Shown piece by piece: positions 50,101 through 61,264 of a stretch of 64,000 nucleotides of DNA. Below the pieces are notes generated by a model that saw nothing but the letters and a program-made list of their open reading frames with translations, made no database searches and had not been told where the DNA came from. The DNA comes from Davidsoniella eucalypti. Its lineage: Eukaryota; Ascomycota; Sordariomycetes; Microascales; Ceratocystidaceae. Position 1 is the first letter of the stretch. Every line of letters starts with the position of its first letter. The position numbers were made by a program, and so were the translations under genes. The stretch is from NCBI GenBank assembly GCA_004009845.1, contig RMBW01000050.1, forward strand, positions 1 to 64,000, given 5' to 3'.

Positions 50101-50961
50101 CTCAGGCATCAGAGTTGAGCCTATGGTGGCCACCGAGTGTTTGCTTCACGAAAACAAAAACATTCAATTCCGTAGTGAAATGAACGAAGTAAGTCTAACC
50201 GTATCATTATATGGGTATTCAACCTGGCATATCAAATGATCATCGAAGTTAACATGCCGTCCTATAGACACAACACCAAAGCTACAACAAGTTCCTAAAC
50301 GATATCACCCTCAAAGCGAGAACACCGTCCAGTGCCGGCTCAAGGGTACCAATCGATTACAAGCATCATCGTCATATAGATCGTAATTACAGCCTTTCCG
50401 AAGCTCTAATCGCCAAGCTTCCAACTCCCATCAAGTTACTTGTGAAAGATCAACGTGAACGCCAGGTTCGTGTCACATTTGATATGAATGACCCGAACAA
50501 GGTCCTTGCCAAGATTATCAAGATTCGTATTGGTAACCGGTCGTTACACTTTCCCAACGGGCCTCTGGATTGCCGTATCAGCATAAATGTCGAATTGAAC
50601 TGGGACGGTGCTCTCGAGGAGCTACAGAATGTCCCTGCCAACGCCGGCGAGAACATGCAACGGGCCAAAGACCGTATGAGCTACTCCCAGGGGCCATACC
50701 AAGTCGATCTCACTCAGGTCACGACAACTCAGGTTAGTCATATTTATGAGCGTCTCTCTCTCTCTCTAAGACTCACGTCCATTAACATATCATTCTTTCA
50801 TGTAGCCTGGACATCCTCAGCGACGAACCCACGAGCTTGAGCTTGAGCTTTCCGGACAGTCTATCATCGAGCAAGGCCGTCGCATCTCTACTCAACAGCC
50901 ACACAACTATCCGGACCTTATCGAAGGATTTATCGACAATATCCGCATGTTAGCACGATAG
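47165..50961 (+). CDS. CET1: mRNA-capping enzyme beta subunit, RNA 5'-triphosphatase
   Basis: Exons 47165-50188, 50268-50732 and 50806-50961 give 1214 residues; both introns (79 and 73 nt) are phase 0 with GTAAGT and GTTAGT donors. The enzyme removes the gamma phosphate from nascent mRNA 5' ends, the first capping step, as a metal-dependent triphosphate tunnel metalloenzyme distinct from the animal phosphatase. The catalytic domain covers about 930-1214. Metal-binding glutamates are visible as FEVEAKLG (Glu967, Glu969) and HELELELS (Glu1173, 1175, 1177). Between them lie HQSYNKFLN, RVTFD, KIRIGNRSLHFPN, CRISINVELNWD and KDRMSY, all typical strands of the tunnel. The first 900 residues are Gln/Pro/Ser-rich and disordered, with a long Gln run near 117-135. 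Yeast Cet1 is 549 residues, so the extension is very large. The ATG at 47165 is the first in frame. Confidence 0.95.
47515..47566 (+). repeat. CAG/CAA repeat coding a long Gln run in CET1
   Basis: This near-pure CAG/CAA tract encodes about 18 glutamines. Several shorter Gln runs follow at 48425-48500 and 48590-48720, all within the low-complexity N-terminus. Confidence 0.9.
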
Positions 50962-51575
50962 CTCGACCCATTCAACTTTGGCATCGACGTTCCTTTTTGG
51001 GTTTTTTTTCATTCTCGGTTCAGCTTCTCTCGATTATTTTCATATCTTGCCTCTACATCCTTTCTTACTGCTTCTTTCATAGTGTTTCCTTCTTTCTCTT
51101 GTTAAATGGCGGCGGCGTACCAAACGGAGTATGTTATTAGTGCGACTGGTTTCTTTGTATTGTTTCATATTTCTATATTGTTTGAATTTTTTTGGATTCT
51201 TCTACTATGTTTTTACTTCTTTTGTTATGTCTTAGCTAGGATATTTTATATACTCTGCGATGACTGGGTTATTTACAGGATCTTTGGATATTGGAGGGGA
51301 GGTTTTCAAACAAAGAAAAGAAATTTTGTTCATTTCGTCTTATAGCATCCGTCATCACCTTTTTTTTTTTTTCCCCAAGATGATTCGAGTCTTATTGCAT
51401 TCTTCCAAAATAGAGTTAATGATCTCTCATATCAAAGAAACACTTACAATTTATCATGTCAAATACTTTGGAGTTGAGAAAGTAGATAGTAGATTTGATG
51501 TACATATTATCTTAATTTTAACTACAAGAACATTTAGATTATCATCTTTTGTTTTCCTTTTTTTTTAGTCGAGGC
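50962..51575. other. Convergent intergenic region CET1 / JIP5
   Basis: The 614 bp between facing stop codons are T-rich on the + strand. They presumably hold both 3' UTRs, and no gene is seen. Confidence 0.7.
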
Positions 51576-52919
51576 TTAGTCGAGGCCATCAAACTTGAGA
51601 ATACCGTGAGCACCCATTGGGCCAAGTTTGCGCTTCTTTGAAGCTTCTTTCTGCTCAAGTCTCTTTAAATGCTCGCTTTGCGAGTCTGAATCATCGTCTG
51701 AATCATCCTCATCATCCTCGTCTTCTTCTTCCTCTTCATCATCATCATCTTCTTCTGGGCGTGGCCGCTTACCATTAGACTTGGGCTTCGTATCTTCATC
51801 CTCATCCTCGCCATCATCGTCTTGCTCACTTTCCACTTCCTCCTCACTATCGTCTTCCTCTTCTTCGTTTTCCTTCTCGCCCTGAAGTTCGGAAAGTTCT
51901 TCCCAGACCTTGACGATATGGCCGCCACCGCTGATCAACCGCCCATAGCAATCGACAGCTAAAGCAACGACCGGTTCGCCCTCTAGCGCATCATGTGACA
52001 TGGTCATTTCCTCCACGACCTTTCTCGTCCGTAGATCGACCACGCGGATGACACCATCGCCGAAACCACACGCCACTTTATCGCCCAGGCCCAACTCTTG
52101 AGGTAGCTGTACCATGCACTCGAGAGACTCGCCCTCGAATACTTTGACTTTGTGTACAGGCTTCTCCAGGCTGGCCGGATCCCATATCTTTAGCATGCCG
52201 TTGTCGCTACCAGTGATGATTACACCAAGGCTCTTACGGCCTTTGCGGGCCCTCATCGTGGCTACATAGCACATGCTGATCAGCATCTCATCTTGTTCGG
52301 CCGACTCGTCGAGTACGCCCTTGCGCATATCTGAGATAGAAACCGTCATTTGGCCCGTCGACACCCACTGTTTAGGCACGCCGCTAGTGCTAGTTTCCGA
52401 AGGCGGTAGTGCCGCCATGGCTGTAACGAAGTCACAGTGGGGCTGTAGACTCCCCAGTTTCTTCTCCGGGTTCTCGATATCGTATAGTTGGACCCACGCA
52501 GAATCCAGGCCGGCTACTATCGTCGTCGGGTTCAGGACTAGCAGCGTCGATACGTCGTCCTTGGGACCGGCTTCGCTGTTGCGTATACCGAACTTGACCG
52601 AGACCCGGCCGGTTTCCGGGTCGAATCCCTTGATTAGCCGGTCTGTACCGACAGAGAATAGACGTGTGCCGTCAGCTTGATAGGCCAAGGCACGGCAACT
52701 GCCCTTGTGACGCTTCGTGCGCCACACCGAACGGACGAAAGCTGCGGCCTTCTTGGCCTTGCCGGTAGAGTCGGTAGGGGCAAGAGATGCCGGCGCTGGC
52801 AGGTCAAAGGTCTCGACATGTCCGCTAGCTAGGCCAACGGTAAGCAACGGCTTCGTGGGGTGCAGGACCAGGCAGAAAAGATCCGACGAAGTCGGCAGAG
52901 AACACGTGCTTTCAAACAT
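51576..52919 (-). CDS. JIP5: WD-repeat protein JIP5 (WDR55 homologue)
   Basis: Single exon, 447 residues. JIP5/WDR55 is a nucleolar WD40 protein needed for 60S ribosomal subunit biogenesis. The family start is clear (MFESTCSLPTSSDLFCLVLHP, then VGLASGHVETFDLP). Successive blades carry KGSCRALAYQADGTRLFSVGTD, TTIVAGLDSAWVQLYD, VIITGSDNGMLKIWDP, KVACGFGDGVIRVVDL and RLISGGGHIVKVWEE. A long Asp/Glu tail (about 345-420) leads to the conserved-type end KKRKLGPMGAHGILKFDGLD. The length fits the family. It converges on CET1. Confidence 0.95.
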   Translation of the reverse strand: MFESTCSLPTSSDLFCLVLHPTKPLLTVGLASGHVETFDLPAPASLAPTDSTGKAKKAAAFVRSVWRTKRHKGSCRALAYQADGTRLFSVGTDRLIKGFDPETGRVSVKFGIRNSEAGPKDDVSTLLVLNPTTIVAGLDSAWVQLYDIENPEKKLGSLQPHCDFVTAMAALPPSETSTSGVPKQWVSTGQMTVSISDMRKGVLDESAEQDEMLISMCYVATMRARKGRKSLGVIITGSDNGMLKIWDPASLEKPVHKVKVFEGESLECMVQLPQELGLGDKVACGFGDGVIRVVDLRTRKVVEEMTMSHDALEGEPVVALAVDCYGRLISGGGHIVKVWEELSELQGEKENEEEEDDSEEEVESEQDDDGEDEDEDTKPKSNGKRPRPEEDDDDEEEEEDEDDEDDSDDDSDSQSEHLKRLEQKEASKKRKLGPMGAHGILKFDGLD

Positions 52920-55417
52920 GATGTATCAAACAAGAAGAATGCTTGCTTTTTTTTTTTGTGTAATTGTTTGTTTGTTTGTTTTTGTCGATTGCTCGTCTGG
53001 TCGCGATTTGCTATTTGTATAGACTCGAAAAGCCAAAGATCAAGGTAATTTCCGTACACTGAGAAGAAAATAATTGGAGAAAAAAACCAATGTCTACAAC
53101 AAACTTAGCAATCACAATGATTCGAGACGCGTTTTGTTTTCTTTTGAGACAGGAAAAAAAAAAGGTAATGATTACGTCCAATAAAGCAATGGCTGCTAAG
53201 ATGGAAAGGAAAAGAATGTAACGCTTGCCGCAGACAAAAGAGAACGGAAAAAAAAAACGAATGATTAAGATCACCTGTGTAAGAAGATGTTGAAACCTCA
53301 GTCGCTAATGTCTTTTTAGGTGAAGAATAAAGATATCGTAAAGATAAAAAAAAATCTAAAGATTCAACGTCGAAGCTCGAAAGATCAAGACTTCTCTTTT
53401 CGCTTCTTCTTTTTTTATTTAGCGCATGTTTTTCGTGAAGCTAACAGCGAGAAACTTTTTAGTGGGACTTATCGATTAGAGAACCAAGTGGTCATACCCT
53501 AAGATAACCCTAATGTTCGGAAAATTGATCGAGATATTTAATTACGAACAAGCGAGCAAAGTACTATGGGAGCAGTATATGTAGATAAGGGCAGCCATTG
53601 CCTTTAATTCAATCAATCATTGCCTATATGTAAGCAGCCCCAGATTACAGATTGCCGCTATCTTTTTACCCCAAAGACGATGATATCAATGCTTAGGCGT
53701 TGCACGAACTAATGGTAGTGATTCCGTGTTGTTTTGGGCTATACAACCCTTGATTTACCCTCCCGAGGGCTGTAGGAATACATATTTTTTTAAATTTTTA
53801 ATTCATTTATCTTATGGAGCTATAGAGCTATGAAGATTTGGAATACAGATACATCAGTGTATATGTTAGCGTTAAGCTTGTGGAATCCTCATTAAAGACC
53901 CTTGCCATCGGAGGTGGCCGATGAAGAAAAGGCGTAAGTCGTTGATTTGGACGATCCCCTCTTCATGTTACCTTATGGATTCAGTTCTCTCAGAGTGTCT
54001 GAATCTGTATTCTCATATAAATCCAATGTATCTTGATAGTAGATAGCGATGATCATTTTCTATCATTGCTTATGAGTGATTATGCTATAAGAGTACATTT
54101 GTCTAGCTTTCCACTACTAGTAATCATAAACCAAGAGAGTGAAATATAACACCATACTTATACACAGCATATAATAAAATCTTGTGCCTGATGGCCATGA
54201 TTATACATACAACCTGACCATTCTTCACCCGTTTGCCATATAGTTGTTAGTAATGTCAAACGAGATTGCAAGTTCTGATATCAACATATAGTCCCATCAT
54301 CTTGGGAACTGATAGCAAGACACCGAGAACGCAACTTGAACTGCGTAAATTTGCCATTCCCCATCTACTTGATCCTCACACACTAATATATTATATCGTT
54401 TTCTCTCTTTGTCCTCCTTTGAGATTCTTATCGATACACGCCCCTGACTCGAGGTTACCTGTTGTTATGTCAGATAAGTAACATTGGTAGTTTCCCTCGA
54501 GTAATACATTCTCAGAGAGCCGAGAGTCCAGATAATCCCCGTAGGAATTGCCGTAATCTATATACAAGCAAAACGCAAGTGAATACGTCAGTATACAGAT
54601 GTATACAGCTGAGTGCGTGAAAGTCAGCAGGAACGCCTTACTCTACTCACTGTCAAGTAAATTATGTTAAAGATTTACAAAGATCAAAGTTATAAAATAA
54701 CATAGTTATGTATATATTTCTCTTAATGCAATATCAACTCTAGGAAAAGTAATCGTAGCTTCCCGTTTTACTAGATGTCATTCTCTTGAGATTCCACGTT
54801 GTTCGAGTTAGCTAGTCGAGGAAAGAATGAAGCATGAAAACTACCCCAGAATCCTCATAACCCATACAAAATTGATACCCAATCACATACAAGACAAGAC
54901 CATTACGTTATGGAAACACAACCAACAAGTAAGGTGTTGCCTGGAAATGAAAGACAAAAAAGAAAAAGATTGGCAGCTGTAAAACATACACACCCAAGAA
55001 CGGACACAGTAATAAAGACCCACGTGTATGAGCCAGAATGTTGGTGAGACAGGAAAACTGAGGCTCTTCTGCATAACGACATCTTTCTAAATCAGATCAC
55101 AGCTTGAGATAGTGAGAGAATATCTTATATACACAGAAACAATTTGGGAGGGGTTAAACTTATCATATATATACAATACACTTTTAATCAAAACAATAAA
55201 CATCCGCTGTGAGTATCTTCCAAACTCAAACATTACCTGCCATCACCGCCACTCGCTCAGTATTATCAAATAACAAAAGAGGGAGGAAAAATAGCAAAAC
55301 AAGTGTGATGGGTGATTTTGTTACGTGAATATCTTCTTCCTTCTCTCCTGTCCCTTCTTTGGCTGTTGATACTGCTTCTTAATACTGTAAGATAGCCATA
55401 GATATTTCAGACCTTCT
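52920..55417. other. Gene-free interval between JIP5 and the purine permease
   Basis: About 2.5 kb without a supportable gene. A TTTG tetranucleotide run (about 52966-52984) sits just upstream of JIP5. One copy of a dispersed repeat lies at 53801-53837. The right end presumably holds the 3' UTR of the permease gene. Confidence 0.55.
53801..53837 (+). repeat. Dispersed short repeat, copy A
   Basis: These 37 bp match 60242-60278 at 34 of 37 positions in the same orientation, sharing the core GGAGCTATAGAGCTATGAAG. Both copies are preceded by a T-rich tract. Confidence 0.8.
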
Positions 55418-57443
55418 CTAGACCTTATTGTCTTCGATGCTGCCGGCACGAGCACTGCCCTCCGAGGGAATGAACTTTTCACCTGTGACATGAGTCGACG
55501 GTGTAGAGACGGCGACCTCCTCAGCAGGAGTCTCTTCGACCTCTTCGGGGAGAATCAGGTTCAGAACAGTGCAGATGATAGCAGTGACTACAAAACCGGA
55601 CTCCATGACGATCTCGATGGCGTTCATGAAACCCTTGAGAGAATGGTTGGTGCCTTCATAGGTGAAGACATAGTCAAAGTAGTCGGACTGAATCGTAGCA
55701 CCATAGCCCAGAGCCAAGCCAGCAGTGAGGATGAAGCGGTTACGACGAGTAAAGGGGACACTGCGTGCGACAATGGCGATACCAGAGACAGCTACAGAGG
55801 AGAATAGGAAGGTCGTCATACCACCTAGGACAGGAGCAGGAATAGCGACTAGAGAAGCAGCGAACTTGGCAAAGATGCCCATAATCACCAGGAAGAAGCA
55901 GCAGAAGTAGCCAGCGGTGCGGTTAGCGCAACGGGTCAGCGCAATAACACCGTTGTTCTGGGCAAACGTCGTCACAGGAGTAATAGTCATCAGGGCGGCC
56001 AGGACACCGTTGATACCGTCAGCAAGAACACCGCCCTGGATGCGGCTCTCGTAGGTGAGACCAGTAACATCTAGACGAGAGACATCGCAAGTCGCGGTGA
56101 TATCACCGATAGCCTCACAGGCGCATATGATGTATACCGTTAGGCAGGGCAGAACTAGCGGGCCGTATAGCGATAGAGGAAACGTGTGCACCCAGATATA
56201 AGAGACAGCCGGGGCCGAGTCGATGCCGCTGCGGTCAAAGTAGTTGCAGGCAGCGGCGACAATGCAACCGACCAAGAGACCGCAGATAACGCTAGTGCTC
56301 TTCATGATGGGCTAGACCAAGGGGGAAAGCGAAACATGTTAGCTTCTAATCTATTCTCATAACGGTGCTGTGGCCCGCCGCTTAAGTTGTTTTGGAACTA
56401 GAGGCGAAGCAGAAGAAAGATAAATACTTACAGCACCAAAACGTTCGCATAGAATGATGGTCAAGAAGACAGTGAAACCCAGACCTAGGAACTCAGCAGA
56501 GCCCCAAGGTAGAGGGTGAGGCGCATCGATGTTAGGGCACATAGAGTAGTAGCCGGTCTCGGGACGGTTGATGCAAGAGCCAGAGCCGCCAGCCCAGTTC
56601 TGCAGGGCAGATTGGATCAGAGAAACGCCGATCAGGGTGACAGTAGGGCCGGTGACGATAGGAGGGAACACCTTGAGCAAGACTCTTGGGGGAACAAACG
56701 CCAGCGCAATCTCAATCAACGCGCAAAGGGCAGCAGTTCCAAGAACTAGAACCTGCGTTAGCGTATTTGCTGTTGCTGTAAATGCCCAAGATTTAGAAAA
56801 ACTTACTAGCACCGTATGCCTCAGGGCAAGCGAGGCGGTTTCCATCAGCGTCAGTTTGGCAAAAGCCACTTTCGTACATTTGCGAGAAGGCACTATAGAA
56901 GATACGATATTAGCTATCAGCTACACTCATAAGAGGTTTCTGAATATAGACTCACCCGGAAGCAACGGGGATGATGGCGAACGAGATGCCGACAACGGAA
57001 AGAAGACCGGTGCCGATATAGTACGGCGTCTTGAGAATGCGGAAGCGGGTGATCTGGATCAGAGATAGAGTGCCAGACACGATCAGGGCGGTTGACACGA
57101 GATATTGCAGCTCTGTAGCCGAGAGGGCAACACCTGAAGCACCGCCCATGATCAATGGAGGGGTGATGATACCAGCCAGCATAGCTAGCGAGTGCTGTAG
57201 GCCTAGAATGACAGCTAGAACCACAGGCATGCGGTCATTCAGACCAAAGAAGGGAGCAACGTGCTCCGACTTCTTCATGAAGGGGAGGTTAGGACGGAAC
57301 AGATGGCCATAGTCATAGCTGCCGATCAAGCCCTCTCTAGTGAAGAACATGCGTTTGAAGCCGTAGAAAAAGTTCTTGGGAGACCAGTCATGGCCGTGAT
57401 CTTCGGGACGGGCAATGTTGGAAGGGCCTTGATCTTCATCCAT
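55418..57443 (-). CDS. Uric acid/xanthine permease, UapA type (NAT family)
   Basis: Exons 57443-56956, 56892-56807, 56745-56432 and 56311-55418 on the minus strand give 593 residues; the introns are 63, 61 and 120 nt with GTGAGT, GTAAGT and GTAAGT donors. It is a proton-coupled plasma-membrane importer of urate and xanthine. The NAT signature QNNGVIALTR is intact (Gln414, equivalent to UapA Gln408), as is Glu362 in EAIGDITATCDVS (UapA Glu356), the residues that bind purine in UapA. Early membrane segments include LGLQHSLAMLAGI, and the N-terminal YGHLFRPNLPF resembles the UapA tail used for membrane delivery. The second exon matches the loop with paired Cys (SGFCQTDADG...LACPEAYGA). UapC-like broad specificity is the alternative. 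Upstream HGATAR sites suggest nitrogen (AreA) control. Confidence 0.96.
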
Positions 57444-57604
57444 GGTGACGATATGGTGCGGTGTTAGAGAAAAGAGAGGTTCGTGAAAAGGTATCACGGA
57501 CTTGAGAAGAAAAGAGAAGAAGAAAAACAAAGCTGCTTATTATTAAGGCGCTGCTGGAAACAACGAGATCAAGATCGAAGCCTGAAATATAAAGTGGCGG
57601 TTCG

Positions 57605-57823
57605 TGATAATTTATAAAAATGTAGCAAAGACAACTCGGAGGTGACGAGACAAGACTCTTTAAAGGTTTCGAGAGAACAAGCCCAGAAAAAAAAACTATA
57701 TACTTTTTGGCGTAGGGTGTAGATTAACCAACTTCAATCAACTACTATTACAGCTAATTCCGATTAACACAGCAACAACTCTTAGTCCTAGCTTTATCGT
57801 TCACTAAGATAGTAGTGAGATAG
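57605..57823 (-). promoter_or_regulatory. Cluster of HGATAR (AreA-type GATA) sites upstream of the permease
   Basis: Four HGATAR matches lie 160-380 bp upstream of the permease ATG: TGATAA at 57605-57610, TTATCG (CGATAA on the other strand) at 57794-57799, and AGATAG at 57807-57812 and 57818-57823. The last two form a direct repeat. In Aspergillus, purine permeases are activated by AreA at such sites together with UaY. I found no UaY-type TCGG-N6-CCGA site here. Confidence 0.35.
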
Positions 57824-60241
57824 TAGTGAAATTCGGTAATCCTGCTCGTGCATAGTAAGCAAACCAAACAGCAGGGGTCTTGCTGTGATGTTGCTTCTTG
57901 ATCAAGTAACTGATGGAAGCTAGCATTCTCTTGTTCTTCTAAGGGGCTTGCCCCGAGGTGGGGTGGGGGATAAGGTGGACGGCACCGTGGAGGAAGAGGA
58001 GGCTAAGAGGGATTCTTGAACTCGGTTTGGCTGCATGGCAAGGGTGGAACACTCAGGTTTTCTGCTATCATTGATCCTAAGGCTTGGCTTGGCTGGCGGC
58101 TGACGGGTTGATACTGATACGGCCCATCCTAGTGCAAGAAGATAAAGACTGTAAGCGAAGAGATGCAAGAGAGAATATACTATGTACCTCAGGGCTTCTA
58201 TAAAATTCCGTACAATAATGTCCCTTCTAGGACACTGGAGCTCAGCCGTTATCTGGAATTATAGCACTTGTGGCGAGATGATTCTCTACGTCGCAGCTAC
58301 TGATAACGGCTAAAACACAATCGTGGACTCGCCAATTCACTAACGAAACAAGATGAATGGCAGAGTTCGAGTTGGGATGCCGATTGCTTACTCGATGACA
58401 TGATCAACAGCATATCGGTATCCCACAGCTCGATATTCAACTTGGCAAAGGAGAGCTCCGAATCGCGTTTCTTCCTATTCATTTGGTACAATCGTAGCAC
58501 GCAGCCATCAGAGTTAGGACTGCTACTGCTACCACATGGCATCGGTCTATCAATGCAATGTGTTTGTGATATTTGGCATCGATACGTGCCATCTGAAACC
58601 AAGAGCAGCAACTTTCACGGAAAGAAAAGCTCGAAAGCATGGCAACGGGCGGATTCCGCTAGGCTTTTCGAAACTCAAGAGGAAGAGGGGAGAACGTGGT
58701 GGCAGAAACCGTAAGAAGGCTTCCCTCCTGGCAACGCTTACCACTGTTGCATTACGGACAAGGCGAGGAGAAGAGGTGAGCCTTCAAAGACAATGAGAAA
58801 GCAGGCCGCGCGAAAGAGACCAGTCGCTAGTTCTTCCCAAGCCACGAGACAGACAGGATTTCGGCCTGGTCTGGTCCAGTTCGGGCTAGGCCTGGGGAAA
58901 TATATCCGTATGGTGTATCTAGTCTTGCTGTGCTGTAGCAGCAGACACAAAGCCTTGTGTGGCTATTTTATTTGTGTAGCTTCGACGCCAAGAGGACCGA
59001 CAGTGAGAATATCAAGGCAGGGCTTGTCCGCAACAATCCAAAGCTGAGTCGAGAAGTCGAGATGGTCGGTGGCGGCCGCTTTTTTTGTTATTTTGTTTTT
59101 TTGTTATAACGAACAATGTGACTTGTCTTGTAGTGGGATATGATAGACACATTCTGAACTCAAAACATTGAAAAGTTTAAGGCTGAAGCCCTTTAGCCGA
59201 GGTTATAGCTATATCTGTAGTTGCTCAAATCGGATACATTCCAATATTAGACCATAGCATCGTGAACCCCAATGAGATTTGTGGATACAATTTCGCGCCG
59301 TATTCTTAAGTGCCGTCCTGTATTCTCTATGACAGCCAGTTTGTCGTCTATTTACCTAGACAGAGGCTCTTGAGGCTCTTGTTCATATACGCAAATAGCA
59401 GATAGCGTGGCCAGATGCTACGGCACACAGCTTGGGCCAGGATCGCTGCGGGCAAGCTGTCAAGTACGTAATAGCGAAACTTTGTCCTGGTCTGTGTTGC
59501 CTAGGGTTCGTCTGGCCTGTTTCTATACAAGAACTGCATCAAGAAGCACATACTCTACTCTATATCTAGTCTAAATATGGCCTGATGCTCTCCGCTGGAA
59601 ATATGCGATAAGAAGTACAAACACTTGACAACAAAACAAAACGACAGTTGGATACGCATATGCTCAATAATCTATTCAATTTCCACCAATGAGTCTTGAT
59701 ACATACTAGTATTGGAAGGCCTATTGTTTTTCAAATACGTAGAATCAATGCCTTCTTTGGGCTAGACATGAAGAAAACACAGCTGGAAAGATAAACGAAC
59801 ATGGATTGTTTCTATAGGGTCACTAAAGAAAGAAAAATAAGAAAAAAAACTGCGTTACATTGTTTCTTGTTTGTTCTTCCAGGCTCTGATGCCGCCTATC
59901 GCGAGCCGAGAATTTCCTTATCAGACAACGAATGAGTAGCCTAATGTGATCGAGTAAGACTGATGTGGGCTCTAGTTCGTTCATTATCAAGAAGTTGCGC
60001 TCGTCATGGGTCTCCCTTGTCCCCATCAATATTGAAAGAAGAGGCGATGAGCTTTGGCCCGCGGTCACCTCAGAGTGAATGCCATGTATGGTTATTGTTT
60101 GCTCTTTACTCAAATGAATATGAGCATCTACAAGATTAGTTGGATACAAATTCATGCTATCATTCATATATCTATATATATATATGTGACTAGGCAATAA
60201 ATCAAACGATTGCAAGATCAAGAATCATACCTATTTTTTTA

Positions 60242-60278
60242 ATTCATTAGTCTTACGGAGCTATAGAGCTATGAAGAT
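60242..60278 (+). repeat. Dispersed short repeat, copy B
   Basis: Second copy of the 37-bp repeat at 53801-53837, with three mismatches and the same preceding T-rich tract. It lies between the permease and the chitinase genes. Confidence 0.8.
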
Positions 60279-61264
60279 ATGTTTGTATTTGAATGTATAT
60301 TTTGCCTACAAGAGTGCATTGAGAATTACCAAAAGCAAAGATAGAAAACAGAAATATACACTAGAATCTTTTTTCTTATATTTATGGTGATCTGTGCCTT
60401 CGTTATCATGAACAGAGTCTACATTATTGACCCAGTCTCAAGTCGCCCAAGTATCTTCAGTGCTTGGTCTTTTTTCCTTGGGCCTGAAAGACCAATACAA
60501 CGGTTCAATGGAACTAAAAACCCTTCTATCTTGGGCTTCTAATCAATATTCTGCCAGCCTAGAATCCCCTCTTCGCTCATCATCGGCGGGCTCCGATGTA
60601 TACAAGTATAGCAGGATTTCCAGCATGTAGCTAATTACAAGCTACGCAACTTTAATTCAACTTGGAGATGTCCGAGCATTACTCTTGGTCTAGCATTCGA
60701 TGTGCTCTTTTTATTCAAGATGTCTCGATGCTATTCGTCTCCAGATATGCTGTAGACGTAGTTGTATGTATCAGTGTACAGATATGTAATGGAGGTTCAG
60801 CTAGCTATCTTTCCTAGCCAAGTTTAATCATATTTCCAGTCTGTGATAACGACGGGCGCTCGTATTTGGAGAACATTCTTTATCCTTGGCTTATTGTCCT
60901 GTAGAGATATACTAGTAATTACAGATATGTTTTGTCATGCCCAAAACGAGCTTACTCTATCCGAACATACGGCCATTCTCTTTTGATAAGGCCAGTCTTT
61001 GAACCAATATATGAATGAGGCTTTCGGTTTGTTTATTATCCGATCCCCGGAAAACGGTTACCATTCATCATCATATGTGGATATCGTCTGCGCTCCATGT
61101 TGAATAATAAAGACTTGATATATCGTCATAGTATGAGTTCATAGATGGCCATATAATGCCAATTACCTATAAACGTGCTTGTCAAGGGCTAAATCGGTGA
61201 TTATCTATTCAATATACCAGATATAATCTTCGTTCTCGCCAATACATACATAGTGACCGTCTCT

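Larger units (their letters stand above)
57444..61264. other. Gene-free interval between the permease and the chitinase
   Basis: About 3.8 kb. It contains the permease promoter, overlapping short frames around 57920-59050 on both strands that do not make a convincing gene, repeat copy B, and the 3' flank of the chitinase gene. No RNA gene is seen. Confidence 0.5.

Noticed and set aside
58297..59047. Overlapping frames of 70-104 codons on both strands
   Set aside because: No frame carries a recognisable motif and no consistent splice model joins them; a decayed gene cannot be excluded.
59823..60221. 132-codon minus-strand frame next to the dispersed repeat
   Set aside because: The listed start is TTG; from the first ATG only about 114 codons remain, ending in Phe/Leu runs coded by an A-rich tract. 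No family is recognised.
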